Assembly: GCA_963715785.1 (NCBI GenBank) | Contig: OY970276.1 | Span: forward strand, 558,001-622,000 | Length of the DNA: 64,000 bases | Source of the DNA: LD21 sp963715785 | Lineage (GTDB): Bacteria > Bacteroidota > Bacteroidia > Bacteroidales > VadinHA17 | Direction: 5' to 3' | Shown: in pieces, positions 1 to 9,510 of the stretch | Layout of the letters: each line of letters starts with the position of its first letter | Numbering within the stretch: the first letter of the stretch is position 1 | Notes under the pieces: generated by a model | Databases searched by the model: none | Told to the model about the DNA's origin: nothing | Seen by the model: the letters and a program-made list of their open reading frames with translations, nothing else | Translations under genes and position numbers: made by a program

Positions 1-2521
1 CTGTCTGCCTGTCTGACGACATAGCAGCCACAGCCTGAAGGAACCAGCCTGTATGAGGGATCCATTGCTCACTCCAGCGCCATTCATTTCCGTTATCTTC
101 CATTTTGAAATCTATGCCTGATCCGTCTCCGTTTCCCGCTTTTCCGGTAATTCCGTTTGAAATGCCCCCTCTTCCGGATCCATGGCCAAACATGGACGCC
201 ATATAAGGCACATTGTTTTGTCCATAGCCATACATCATACAGATATTATATGGATTACAGCCCAATACCCAGGAAACCAGGTGGCTCGCATAATCAGCCA
301 GGGGCTGGCTCACTCCAAATGCTGTCTTTCCCGGATATACAAGGCGACCACCGACTATAGCAGCTGCCGCCAGAGAACCCAGCCTTGCATCCTCGCCCTG
401 CCACCACCAGCCGCTTTCATTTTCATGCGGAATAAAAAATCCGTTCTGCACTTTTCCTTTATAAAGAAAGCTTTGTCTGGGATAGCCAAAAGGGTTTGGC
501 ACCTCTCCGGTAATCCTTAGATTATAATCAAGGGCTTTCTTTATTGTTTCCAGCGCTGAATCACGATGTTTAGGATCTGTCTCTTTATCAAGGTAGCGTG
601 CAAGGGCAATTATTGGTAATCCCGCATCGGCAGCATGCCAGAAAGGACGATCGGCGTCATTCGCGAGAAAGTAGCCATTTTTTGTCATGCGAAGGGAGAG
701 ATTATTCGCACGTTTTCTTGCCTCGTCGCAATAAAGCTGTTTCCCTGTGGCAATCCATAGCTCGGAGGAGGCCATCAAAGCGCAATAATCATCGATAACA
801 TTATCTTTTCCGTCATCCGCATATTTTGTGCTGTTTACAAGAAGGTGATCAAAGGCACGCTCCGCTGCAGCCAGATATTGAGCTGAAGTAAAATCACCAT
901 CCTTTTTCCACATTGATATTCGGGCCAGTGAAGCAATTGCCATCCCTCCTCCTTCGCGCCATGCACACTGGTAATCTGAAGTGGTCTTACTGTCAGCCAG
1001 CAATCCTACCACCCTCCTGGCCTTCGGGTCCTTATTGAAATACGTAAAGACTGTCATATAAAAATAGCCTTCAGGTGACAGCGACCGCATAATATAGTCA
1101 GCTCCGTATAATGCTTCTTTTGTGAGCGCTTCTGTGGCATTGGTCTCCTTAAGAACTTTTGAAGCTGTTTCGACGGTATTTATCATCGACCAGTCCACCA
1201 TCGGGGTTTGCTGGGGCGACATGAAATTTGTATAAGCGAGATGTGAAAAATATTTGCTTATGTCGCCTGATGCATCGCACCATCCCCCATGCAAATCAAC
1301 TGTTTTATCACTGCCATAAAGTATTATGCTCTTGTCAGCGTCGAGTTCCTGAGGTGAATTTGCACGTTGATGAAAAAAGAAATTAATAATTGCAGGTATT
1401 GCAGTTATGGCAATTGCCTGATCGCCGATCTTAAAATCATATGAAGAATATTCCTTATTATCCGCTTTCACAACCAGATTGTAATATCCTGGTTTTTGAA
1501 AAGAAGAAAAATCAGCCTTTGAGTAAAACAGATCCGGCGACCATTCCTGTACTTTTATTCCCGGTGATAATTTTCCTGTGTAGACGTTCTCCAAAGTAAG
1601 GGCATCTCTGAGCTCAAACACAGAAGATACCGGCAGTAATTCATCGCTTTTTACCATTGCCATTTTCGGGCCATTCAGATTATATGCCACCTGGTTTACC
1701 AGGATTGTAATTTTCTTCTGCAGAGACCTGTCAAGATCGGACTGTTCTTTGTTCTTAACAGGAGAAGCCGCCCATAGGATTGCATCCCGGATAAGAATTT
1801 TAAAATTAGGATCGGTACAGGCTGTCGAATCGTGCCCTATGCCTATATAGATCACCCTGTCGTAATCAGGATTTGTCCATATAATTGGATGATCACCCAT
1901 CGGCTTATCTGTTTTATATGAACTCTCATCTGCAGTAGCCAGCACATGGACATTCTGGCGCGGACTTCTGTCAAACTCGTACCATTCATCATAAAAAGTG
2001 AATTTATCAGGCAGATTCTTCATAACCGGATGTCCATGATCTTCCACTACTATTGTTCCTGATTGTAAGGCAGGATGTGATGAATAGGTTACATCACCAA
2101 TCATCCGCTGGTACCACTCCCAGTACGGTGTTTCCTTATTAGTAAACTGTCTGCCTGTCAAGCCAGCAGCATGAATACCAACCCAGCCTTTTCCTCTTGA
2201 GATAAAATGCTGCATGGCAGTTTGTTCCGGCTGAGTCATCTCAAATGGAGCCAGGTGAAGCTGGACAACAACCTGGTACCCGGTAAGATTTTCATCATTA
2301 ATCAGCGAAGCATCGCGCGTAAAATCAACAGCAAAACCATTATCTGAACCGATTTTCTCAAGAAGTGCTTTCGAAGCTGTAATCATTGAGCCATGATCAG
2401 GATCGGGTGAGGCGACAACCAGTACTTTGAACGGGGTTTGAGCCTTCAACGGGAACCCTGAAATAATTAAAAAAACAGTCAGCAGGAGAGCCTTAAAAGC
2501 CACCCTTAAAATGTCTTTCAT
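1..2521 (-). CDS. ThuA-like / glycoside hydrolase family 9 fusion, exported (3' end outside window)
   Basis: The frame is open from the ATG at 2521 to the window edge (840 codons, no stop reached). A second in-frame ATG lies 6 nt upstream. The N-terminus is a signal peptide. Residues of about 30-270 read as a ThuA/trehalose-utilisation-like, class I amidotransferase-like fold (GKGWVGIHAAG; EWYEFDRSPRQNVHVLA). An Ig-like GH9 N-terminal domain follows (FQKPGYYNLVVKAD), then an (alpha/alpha)6 GH9-type catalytic domain. The GH9 signature GGWCDASGDISKY is encoded near 1270-1310. Close to the edge, LGCNPYNICMMYG and NGNEWRWSEQW supply the likely C-terminal substrate and acid region. The function inferred is periplasmic or surface hydrolysis of a beta-glycan or glycoside. 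It lies just downstream of the GH2 gene on the same strand, so the two are probably cotranscribed. The exact substrate is unknown. Confidence 0.8.
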   Translation of the reverse strand, partial: MKDILRVAFKALLLTVFLIISGFPLKAQTPFKVLVVASPDPDHGSMITASKALLEKIGSDNGFAVDFTRDASLINDENLTGYQVVVQLHLAPFEMTQPEQTAMQHFISRGKGWVGIHAAGLTGRQFTNKETPYWEWYQRMIGDVTYSSHPALQSGTIVVEDHGHPVMKNLPDKFTFYDEWYEFDRSPRQNVHVLATADESSYKTDKPMGDHPIIWTNPDYDRVIYIGIGHDSTACTDPNFKILIRDAILWAASPVKNKEQSDLDRSLQKKITILVNQVAYNLNGPKMAMVKSDELLPVSSVFELRDALTLENVYTGKLSPGIKVQEWSPDLFYSKADFSSFQKPGYYNLVVKADNKEYSSYDFKIGDQAIAITAIPAIINFFFHQRANSPQELDADKSIILYGSDKTVDLHGGWCDASGDISKYFSHLAYTNFMSPQQTPMVDWSMINTVETASKVLKETNATEALTKEALYGADYIMRSLSPEGYFYMTVFTYFNKDPKARRVVGLLADSKTTSDYQCAWREGGGMAIASLARISMWKKDGDFTSAQYLAAAERAFDHLLVNSTKYADDGKDNVIDDYCALMASSELWIATGKQLYCDEARKRANNLSLRMTKNGYFLANDADRPFWHAADAGLPIIALARYLDKETDPKHRDSALETIKKALDYNLRITGEVPNPFGYPRQSFLYKGKVQNGFFIPHENESGWWWQGEDARLGSLAAAAIVGGRLVYPGKTAFGVSQPLADYASHLVSWVLGCNPYNICMMYGYGQNNVPYMASMFGHGSGRGGISNGITGKAGNGDGSGIDFKMEDNGNEWRWSEQWIPHTGWFLQAVAAMSSDRQT

Positions 2522-2580
2522 ATACATTAAAATAGATTACTAATTAAAACACCTCACACCTCACTCCTCACACCTCACTC

Positions 2581-5166
2581 CTACTTCACTTCCTTCTCCT
2601 GTGGTGCCACATTCCATCCTTCAACTTTAAGCAGAGGCTTGTCTCCGTTAAGATCCTTCGCATCAAATTCCACCTGGAGTACCCTCTTTTCCTGAGGCAG
2701 CAAAGAAATATAATTATCTTCCCAGAATACGGGGAGAACAGGATCTTTTGACTTTAACATTAAAATCTTCGGGTTTACTGCGAATGCAAGAGTCGTGCCC
2801 GTGTTTTCAATTGTGACAGACAACCGGTATTTATTGCCTGTCTTCTGAAGTGCCGATGATGTTACCGTTACCGTTGAAGCCGGAAGTTTACTCAGATCAG
2901 TAAAATCTGCCTTCTCATCTCCATTGGAGCTCAGCCAATAAAAATTGGAAGAGACTAATTTTCCTGATGCGTCATTTAATGACAGTTTGAGGAAATAAAC
3001 TTTTGTGATATTATCCGGAACTTCAAGCTTGAATATCTTCTGACTTGCATCCTCTGCTACGTTAACATCCATCTTTGAGGAATTGATCAGTTTCATATTA
3101 AAATCGTAGACATTTACAGTAGCTTTTAAACCTTTAAATTCCTTATAAAAGCAGTTGACTACCTGAATTGAACTGTCACCATAGTTATACTGTATATGAA
3201 GAGGTTCGCAGGCAGTTTTTGCGCCATAAAAAGCTCCGTTAGGCATAAAATAATAGTCATAGAGCTGCCAGTACATTTTGGGCCATGCCGAGTTATACAT
3301 CCAGTAAATTATTCCGCTTGACTTGTACTTATTACCGGCGAAAGCTTCGAACATAGCTTTTACAGCTTCGTTCTGGAAAACCTGGGCCTTCATGCAATAC
3401 TCTTCGATACCTGTTGGTTTGCCATAACGCGAATCAAAAGCGGCTCTGGCAATAGGATAAAATGCCTTATGAAGACGAAGATCCCACGACGCGCTCATTG
3501 GCCAGAGGTCTTTTTCAGGCATCATCCATCTCATAGTTTCTATCGGGGGTATTTGTTCACCGGCGGGACCAGCTTCCGTATTGAATTCAAGCTTTGTATA
3601 CCAGTAGTTTGGTGTCTCATAAGCATATACATTCGGATAAGGACCCATATGAACTCCGGTTATCCCCTGTATTTTGCTCAGAGCCTGTGTTGCGGATGAT
3701 TCATAAGGCCGTGTCGGATCATATTCAGCCAGCACCTTTAAATATCTTTTTTCAACTTCTTCGGGAGGAAAATTATCGCTTCCATATAACCAGTTAAATA
3801 CTGACGGATGATTGCGCAAATGAAGGATCTGGTCTTTCCAGCTTGCTTCAGCAACATCCCCGGTATGAGGTGTCCAGGTCTTCCATTGTTCCCAGGCGCT
3901 GCAGCAACACCAACCTACCATAAGAAGTATTCCTTCTTCATCGCATCTTTCGAACAGGTAATCTGATCCGCGGGGAGCTTCCATTCTCAGTGCATTCAGG
4001 TTCATATGTTTTGCATACGCAAGATCAGCATCAACTCTTTCATTTGAAGGACGAAGCATAAGATCCTGGACGTATCCTCCGCCTCTTATGACGATGTTCT
4101 TCCCGTTTACCTGAAATACTTTTACATGTTGTTTTCCAAAATCATTCATCCAGTATGAAATTTCCCTTATTCCAAACCGCACCTTCTTTGTATCGGTTAT
4201 TTTACCGGCTTCATTAAAACTAAGCTTAAGATCATAAAGATTCTGAGGGCCAACTGTATGAGGCCACCATAGCCGTGGATTGGCAATTACGAGCTGAGGA
4301 AATGCTTCAGGCAGAAAACTTATAACCTTAGTTTCTCCGGGCTCGAGAGTCACATTCTGTGTGAAAGTTAAATTTTCAATTGTACCTTTAAGAACACCGC
4401 TCACCTTTTTGCTTCCGGCATTCCTGAGGTCGGCAGATACAGTTAATTTTGCCTGATCAGTTGAAGGAAGGTTCAGTTTTGTTATAACCTGAGGGTTCTC
4501 TACTGCGACATCTCCGGTTGCATGAATTGTCACATCATACCATATACCCATTCCCCTGTCGGGAGGGGTTGGATTCCAATCCACCCAGGTAATGGTAAGA
4601 TCCTGTCCTTTCGGAGGAAAAATCTGCAGAGCAAGACAATTATTTGCGCCTGGTATAGCAGCCTTTGAAATATCAAGACTAAAAAGGCGATATGCGCCTT
4701 CAATTGAAGTGGTATCAGCTATTAATTTGCCATTCAGCCATACATTGGCTTTATAATTAATACTATGAAACTGCAGCCAGGTATGCATGTTTTTATAATC
4801 GGCCGGAATTTTAAATTCTGTACGATACCACCATGCTACATTAAAAGGACTGTCATCAGGCATCTGCCTTTTAGGATAAGGTATTATTCCGGGAAGATCA
4901 TTGAAATTTGTTCCGTAATACGGGTCGGGATAAACCTTATTTGCAACCAGGGCAGCAAGCACTGTTGTTGGCACAGTTGTCGGATACCACCCTGTAGTTT
5001 TGAAACCTGTGGTTGAAATGGCTTTTGCATCCGATTTAATCTCTTTTGAAGATTGAATAGCCCAGTTTTCTTTGAGCACTTGTTTTTGGTCCGCTGGTTT
5101 TTGGGCCAGGCAGTTTGCCGTAATGGCTACCAATGCTGTGAAAATAAAGACGATACGTGATTTCAT
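2581..5166 (-). CDS. GH2 exo-beta-D-glucosaminidase-like glycosidase
   Basis: The protein has 861 aa with a cleavable signal peptide (NCLAQ). It has the GH2 domain order: galactose-binding-like jelly roll (about 30-220), Ig-like domain, TIM barrel (about 340-640) and C-terminal Ig-like domains. The usual GH2 Asn-Glu acid/base motif is replaced by GSD near residue 464 (NHPSVFNWLYGSDNFPPEE). The likely nucleophile is the Glu of FNTEAG near 531. An Asp acid/base in this context is known from the CsxA exo-beta-D-glucosaminidase subfamily of GH2, so glucosaminide or mannoside-like substrates are favoured over galactosides. It sits about 60 bp upstream of the ThuA-GH9 gene in the same direction. 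Confidence 0.85.
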   Translation of the reverse strand: MKSRIVFIFTALVAITANCLAQKPADQKQVLKENWAIQSSKEIKSDAKAISTTGFKTTGWYPTTVPTTVLAALVANKVYPDPYYGTNFNDLPGIIPYPKRQMPDDSPFNVAWWYRTEFKIPADYKNMHTWLQFHSINYKANVWLNGKLIADTTSIEGAYRLFSLDISKAAIPGANNCLALQIFPPKGQDLTITWVDWNPTPPDRGMGIWYDVTIHATGDVAVENPQVITKLNLPSTDQAKLTVSADLRNAGSKKVSGVLKGTIENLTFTQNVTLEPGETKVISFLPEAFPQLVIANPRLWWPHTVGPQNLYDLKLSFNEAGKITDTKKVRFGIREISYWMNDFGKQHVKVFQVNGKNIVIRGGGYVQDLMLRPSNERVDADLAYAKHMNLNALRMEAPRGSDYLFERCDEEGILLMVGWCCCSAWEQWKTWTPHTGDVAEASWKDQILHLRNHPSVFNWLYGSDNFPPEEVEKRYLKVLAEYDPTRPYESSATQALSKIQGITGVHMGPYPNVYAYETPNYWYTKLEFNTEAGPAGEQIPPIETMRWMMPEKDLWPMSASWDLRLHKAFYPIARAAFDSRYGKPTGIEEYCMKAQVFQNEAVKAMFEAFAGNKYKSSGIIYWMYNSAWPKMYWQLYDYYFMPNGAFYGAKTACEPLHIQYNYGDSSIQVVNCFYKEFKGLKATVNVYDFNMKLINSSKMDVNVAEDASQKIFKLEVPDNITKVYFLKLSLNDASGKLVSSNFYWLSSNGDEKADFTDLSKLPASTVTVTSSALQKTGNKYRLSVTIENTGTTLAFAVNPKILMLKSKDPVLPVFWEDNYISLLPQEKRVLQVEFDAKDLNGDKPLLKVEGWNVAPQEKEVK

Positions 5167-5349
5167 ATGTTGGTTCTTTTAGTTTCGAACAATTCATTTA
5201 TTGAAGACTAAAGTTAAATAAATAAATTGACAGCGATCATAACATAATATTTTACTGTAATTTCTTTTTAGAATTTTTATTTCATTCCCTTATTTGAATT
5301 AGTTTTATAATTATTAGGTTTATGGTCATTAAAAATATCAGAAATTAAT

Positions 5350-6717
5350 ATGAGCAGTACCCAATCTTCATCCCCTTCAGGTCCGGGTTTAAAACGCGTT
5401 CTTGGACTATCCTCTCTGGTCTTATATGGGATCATCCTTATTCAGCCAACCGCACCAATGCCCTTATTTGGCGCGGCAGCTACCCTGGCACGCGGTCATG
5501 TAGTCACAACAATCCTGATCGGGATGGTTGCAATGCTATTCACGGCTATAAGCTATGGCAGGATGGCGAATGCCTATCCAAGTGCAGGTTCGGCATATAC
5601 ATATGTAAGCAGGGAGATACATCCTTCACTCGGATACTTTGTTGGCTGGGGCATGATTTTCGATTATATAATGAATCCTATTATTTGTGTTATCTGGATC
5701 AGCAAAGCTGCCATAAACCTCATTCCCGAAATTCCTTTCCCGGTTTATGCAATTGCATTTACCTGTCTCTTTACGGCGATGAATCTTCGCGGGATTGAAT
5801 CAAGTTCAAGGACAAATTCGATAATAGCGACGGGTCTTGGTGTTGTAATAATTCTGTTCCTGGCTGCTGCTGTGCGTTATCTTTTTCTGCATCCGCCACT
5901 TAGTGCGGGAGACTGGACAAGGCCGTTTTATGATCCCAAAACATTCTCATTCTCCTCTGTTTCAGCAGGCGCGTCCCTGGCAGTTCTCACATATATAGGT
6001 TTTGATGGCATATCAACTCTCTCTGAGGAGGTTCACAATCCCCGGAGAAATATCCTCCTCGCCACAGTTCTTGTTTGTGTAATCACAGGAATACTTGCTT
6101 CCGTACAGGTATATTTCGCCCAGATGGTATGGCCCGGAACATCCTTTCCCGATCAGGATACTGCATTTTGCTATATCGCCGGTAAAGCCGGAGGCCAATG
6201 GCTTTTCACAACAGTAAATATTGCCCTGCTCGTAGCCACGATAGGGTCAGGAGCCGGAGCTCATCTTGGAGCAGGACGATTGCTTTACGGAATGGGAAGA
6301 GACAATGCGATACCGGGAAAATTCTTTGCGAAAATAAATCCGAAAACACGAATTCCTTCAAATAATATAATTCTGATCGGAGTATTAATACTTGGAGGTG
6401 TTTTTGTTCTAAGCTATCCCTTAGGCGCCCAGCTTCTGAATTTCGGAGCCCTGGTAGCATTTATGGGTGTCAATGTCTCTTCTTTCATGCGCTATTTTGT
6501 ACGCAGTGAACATAAGAGATTCACCCATTTTATCGTACCTCTTCTTGGATTTTCGATCTGTCTGTACCTCTGGCTCAGTCTTGGGATTAAAGCCAAAATA
6601 GTTGGTATAAGCTGGCTTACATTAGGTCTCATCTATGGAGCATATCGTACAAACTTCTTTAAAAAACCCCTTCAGTTTGCAAGGCTTGAGAGTACAGATG
6701 AGCCCGAAGAAAAGTAA
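5350..6717 (+). CDS. APC-family amino acid / polyamine permease
   Basis: The protein has 455 aa and roughly 12 hydrophobic segments, so it is an inner-membrane protein. The family signatures are PSAGSAYTYV in TM3 and the cytoplasmic loop FDGISTLSEEVHNPRRNI. The start of the protein (LKRVLGLSSLVLYGIILIQP) resembles the PuuP/YeeF-like branch of the APC superfamily, whose members import putrescine or amino acids. The specific substrate is not predictable here. The gene is transcribed divergently from the GH2 gene across a 183-bp AT-rich spacer and converges on the TonB receptor gene, so it is probably monocistronic. Confidence 0.85.
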   Translation: MSSTQSSSPSGPGLKRVLGLSSLVLYGIILIQPTAPMPLFGAAATLARGHVVTTILIGMVAMLFTAISYGRMANAYPSAGSAYTYVSREIHPSLGYFVGWGMIFDYIMNPIICVIWISKAAINLIPEIPFPVYAIAFTCLFTAMNLRGIESSSRTNSIIATGLGVVIILFLAAAVRYLFLHPPLSAGDWTRPFYDPKTFSFSSVSAGASLAVLTYIGFDGISTLSEEVHNPRRNILLATVLVCVITGILASVQVYFAQMVWPGTSFPDQDTAFCYIAGKAGGQWLFTTVNIALLVATIGSGAGAHLGAGRLLYGMGRDNAIPGKFFAKINPKTRIPSNNIILIGVLILGGVFVLSYPLGAQLLNFGALVAFMGVNVSSFMRYFVRSEHKRFTHFIVPLLGFSICLYLWLSLGIKAKIVGISWLTLGLIYGAYRTNFFKKPLQFARLESTDEPEEK

Positions 6718-6746
6718 CGGTTAGGTGGTTTTTGCGTGCATTGAGG

Positions 6747-8855
6747 TTATTTGATTTTCCCGAAGTCGATATTCATCCCCACAAAAAGCCTTCTTCCCGG
6801 AGAGATAAAATCATAATTCTGAGGGATCACGATTCCGAATATATTATCGAGACCGACGGATATGCGTAACCATTTATATTCCTGGGAAATTGTAAAACGC
6901 CAGTTACTGAAAGGCCTGTCGTATCCTGCCGATCCGTCAATATTCTGATATATTCTTTCACCCATCAGCTGACAGTATACCTGTGCATTGAAGGAATAAT
7001 TCTTTTTTCTTAAATTATAGTCAGCCGAAATATTACCAGAATGTTTTGTGGTATTGTACAGTTGAAGACCTGTTTCCTTATCAATACCATGGACATAACT
7101 ATATCCTGCGCTCAGCCATACTCCGTTAAACAGTTTCTGTTTCGATATCAAATCGATGCCATAAACCGAGGCGCTTGCAACATTCTCATACTGATATACA
7201 GTTTCAGCAGCGTCGGGTAATGTTATTACCCGCTCGGTAATCATATCCGACAATACGTTTCTGTAGATAGTTACGGAGCTGTTATTCCATGGTTTTGAAA
7301 ACTCTATTGACCCTGAGATATATTTTGATGATTCGGGTTTTAACTGAGGGTTGCCAATTACATAAAATTCGCCGAAGTGATCAAAGTAAAAGTATAATTC
7401 TTTCAGATCCGGAGATCTGAATCCTGTTCCAACTGAAGCCCTGAAATTCAAGGGTCCCTGTTTGAACATAGCTGAGACTTTTGGAGCAGCATTTAATCCG
7501 TAAATGCTATGCGAGCTTGCACGAACTCCTGCTATCAGGTCCCATTTTTCACCGAAGCGAATATCTTCCTGAACATAAAATACACCCTCCCCGGCCCTTT
7601 TCAATCCTCCTTCCACCCTTGCTGACAAGAGATGATCTGAATTATATTCTATACCTGCGGTCAGGGTATTCTTATCCGACAGATTAAAATTCCCCTGAGT
7701 CCTCAGAGTTTGAATAAAATCATAGGAGGCTGTATCTCTTTTGTTATTCAGCTGTTCGAGAATATCGTAAGAGTTGTAGTGATCGCGGTAATATGAAAAA
7801 TTTATTGAATTCTTACCAAAATAATACTGTCCCCTCAGTCCTCCGCTCAGATCAGTATAAAGATTGTGAACAGGACGGGCACTCACATTCCCATTTTCAA
7901 ACTGATACCACGTAAAGTAAGGCACCAATGAAAGCCTGGAGGATGGAGTAATTTCAAATTTCTGACTTATGAGGTAAGAATGGAATGGGTTTTGAGTCCA
8001 GTCATGCGGGCTGTCGGTAGTTACATCATATCCATCCGTACGGCTGTAATTAATGCTGGTCCTTGAACCGATAATTCCTTTTTTCAGGCCGATGGTTCCA
8101 CCTGAATAAAGCTCATTGTATTTTGAATAGCGCGAGTAGAATTTTGCATCGAAAGGATCATTAATCTTTTTTGTGATTATATTAATAACTCCACCTATGG
8201 CATTGGATCCGTAAAGTGATGAAGAAGCACCTTTTATTATTTCGATATGGTCGATATTTTCCAGATTCAGCATGGAATAATCAATGTTACCGTCAACCTC
8301 ACCCGCAATTCTTTCTCCATCCATAAGAAACAGCACATACTTTGCGTCCATTCCCTGAAGCGAGACTTTAACTAATGTTCCCTGATAACTGACATTCATG
8401 CCCGTCACCATGGTCTGCAACGCTTCTGTAACGTTTGTTATGCCCAGCTGAAGCATTTTCTGGGCATTGATGACCTGGGTAAGAACCGGAACATTTTTAA
8501 GTGTCTTTTCTGATTTTGTTCCGGTTACTACCACCTCATTAAGATCAATATTTGATTCTGTCATAGAAAAATTCAGCCTGCTGTCATTATTAAGAATGGC
8601 AACTGACTTTTCCTGTGTTTCAAATCCCACAAATGATGCCCTCAGAGTGTATGTGCCCGGTTTGATTTTGCTTATTTTATAGTAGCCATTTTTGTCAGTT
8701 ACTGTCCCTAAAGTCGTTCCCTTTACAGTAATAGTTGCTCCGTAAACAGCAGCACTATCTGATCCCGTGACATATCCCGTCAGGACGGCTGACTGAGAGA
8801 AGAGAACTGAGGGCAGAAACAAAAAAGAAGCTATCAGCTTTAAAGCTCTCGGCAT
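6747..8855 (-). CDS. TonB-dependent outer-membrane receptor, HmuR-like context
   Basis: The protein has 702 aa. A signal peptide is followed by a carboxypeptidase-regulatory-like domain (about 22-105, GYVTGSDSAAVYGATITVKG). Next is the plug, beginning with the TonB-box-like LNEVVVTGTKSEK and containing EIIKGASSSLYGSNAIGGVINIITKK. A roughly 22-strand barrel ends at the C-terminus. It imports a ligand across the outer membrane using TonB energy. The upstream gene encodes a HmuY-like lipoprotein and the two coding regions abut exactly (stop 8856-8858, ATG at 8855), implying translational coupling. By analogy with Porphyromonas HmuYR the ligand may be haem, but haem specificity is inference. Confidence 0.9.
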   Translation of the reverse strand: MPRALKLIASFLFLPSVLFSQSAVLTGYVTGSDSAAVYGATITVKGTTLGTVTDKNGYYKISKIKPGTYTLRASFVGFETQEKSVAILNNDSRLNFSMTESNIDLNEVVVTGTKSEKTLKNVPVLTQVINAQKMLQLGITNVTEALQTMVTGMNVSYQGTLVKVSLQGMDAKYVLFLMDGERIAGEVDGNIDYSMLNLENIDHIEIIKGASSSLYGSNAIGGVINIITKKINDPFDAKFYSRYSKYNELYSGGTIGLKKGIIGSRTSINYSRTDGYDVTTDSPHDWTQNPFHSYLISQKFEITPSSRLSLVPYFTWYQFENGNVSARPVHNLYTDLSGGLRGQYYFGKNSINFSYYRDHYNSYDILEQLNNKRDTASYDFIQTLRTQGNFNLSDKNTLTAGIEYNSDHLLSARVEGGLKRAGEGVFYVQEDIRFGEKWDLIAGVRASSHSIYGLNAAPKVSAMFKQGPLNFRASVGTGFRSPDLKELYFYFDHFGEFYVIGNPQLKPESSKYISGSIEFSKPWNNSSVTIYRNVLSDMITERVITLPDAAETVYQYENVASASVYGIDLISKQKLFNGVWLSAGYSYVHGIDKETGLQLYNTTKHSGNISADYNLRKKNYSFNAQVYCQLMGERIYQNIDGSAGYDRPFSNWRFTISQEYKWLRISVGLDNIFGIVIPQNYDFISPGRRLFVGMNIDFGKIK

Positions 8856-9449
8856 TTATTGCAGATTTTTTGATCCGTCGGGTTGATATTTATATTGAAA
8901 AGTTACATAGCCGGAAAGATTGGCTGCACTATAATAGCTTTTGAACCAGACTTTTGCATATTTGCCCGTGGCGGTTTTAATTATATAAATGTAATCGCTT
9001 GGCACTATCTGAGTACCCTGAGTGGCAAACTCCAGTGAAAACCAGGTATATAATACCGGGTTGACAACATAATAGGCATAGCCCTCCTGAATGGCTATGC
9101 TGATAGAATCATCGGCAACGAACGTTGCTGTGTCTGAGATTAGCTTCAAATCATCAAATCCCGTCTGTCCTTTAAGATAAGAATTTGCCGCACTGCCTGA
9201 GCCGCTTCCTGATTTCCCTCCGTTGGTTTTGATCCGGTAACGCTGAAAAGCAATGTCCCATGCCATTGAAGTGGCAGGATCAGCTACAGCTACCGTATCA
9301 TTGGCAGTAAAACTGAAATATTTCCAGCCTGTTGAGTTTGTGGAATTAACTTCGAAAGTTTGTGCCTGAACCACAGCCGGACTATCACTTTTTTTGCAGC
9401 CAAAAAGTGATGTAATAATGAGAAGTAACAGAAAACCATATTTTTTCAT
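8856..9449 (-). CDS. HmuY-family surface lipoprotein
   Basis: The protein has 197 aa starting at MKKYGFLLLL, chosen because it gives a lipoprotein signal with lipobox ITSLFGC. A longer in-frame ORF to 9614 overlaps the AraC gene and is rejected. The body contains the HmuY-like pattern WKYFSF...TSMAWDIAFQRYRIKTNGGKSG and a beta-rich C-terminal half (YIYIIKTATGKYAKVWF). HmuY proteins bind haem outside the cell and pass it to a TonB receptor. The neighbouring receptor supports this, but family members can have other ligands. A -7 element TATTTTTG (9473-9480, minus strand) suggests a promoter of its own. Confidence 0.8.
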   Translation of the reverse strand: MKKYGFLLLLIITSLFGCKKSDSPAVVQAQTFEVNSTNSTGWKYFSFTANDTVAVADPATSMAWDIAFQRYRIKTNGGKSGSGSGSAANSYLKGQTGFDDLKLISDTATFVADDSISIAIQEGYAYYVVNPVLYTWFSLEFATQGTQIVPSDYIYIIKTATGKYAKVWFKSYYSAANLSGYVTFQYKYQPDGSKNLQ

Positions 9450-9472
9450 AATCCTGATAATTTTAGTCTTGG

Positions 9473-9480
9473 CAAAAATA
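9473..9480 (-). promoter_or_regulatory. candidate Bacteroidota -7 promoter box for the hmuY-like gene
   Basis: TATTTTTG fits the Bacteroidota primary-sigma -7 consensus TAnnTTTG. It lies about 24 nt upstream of the ATG at 9449, leaving a short leader containing AGGATT. No convincing -33 TTTG is present, so this is tentative. Confidence 0.4.
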
Positions 9481-9510
9481 AAATTGTCAGATTTTTGAAA
9501 ATGGTAAAAT

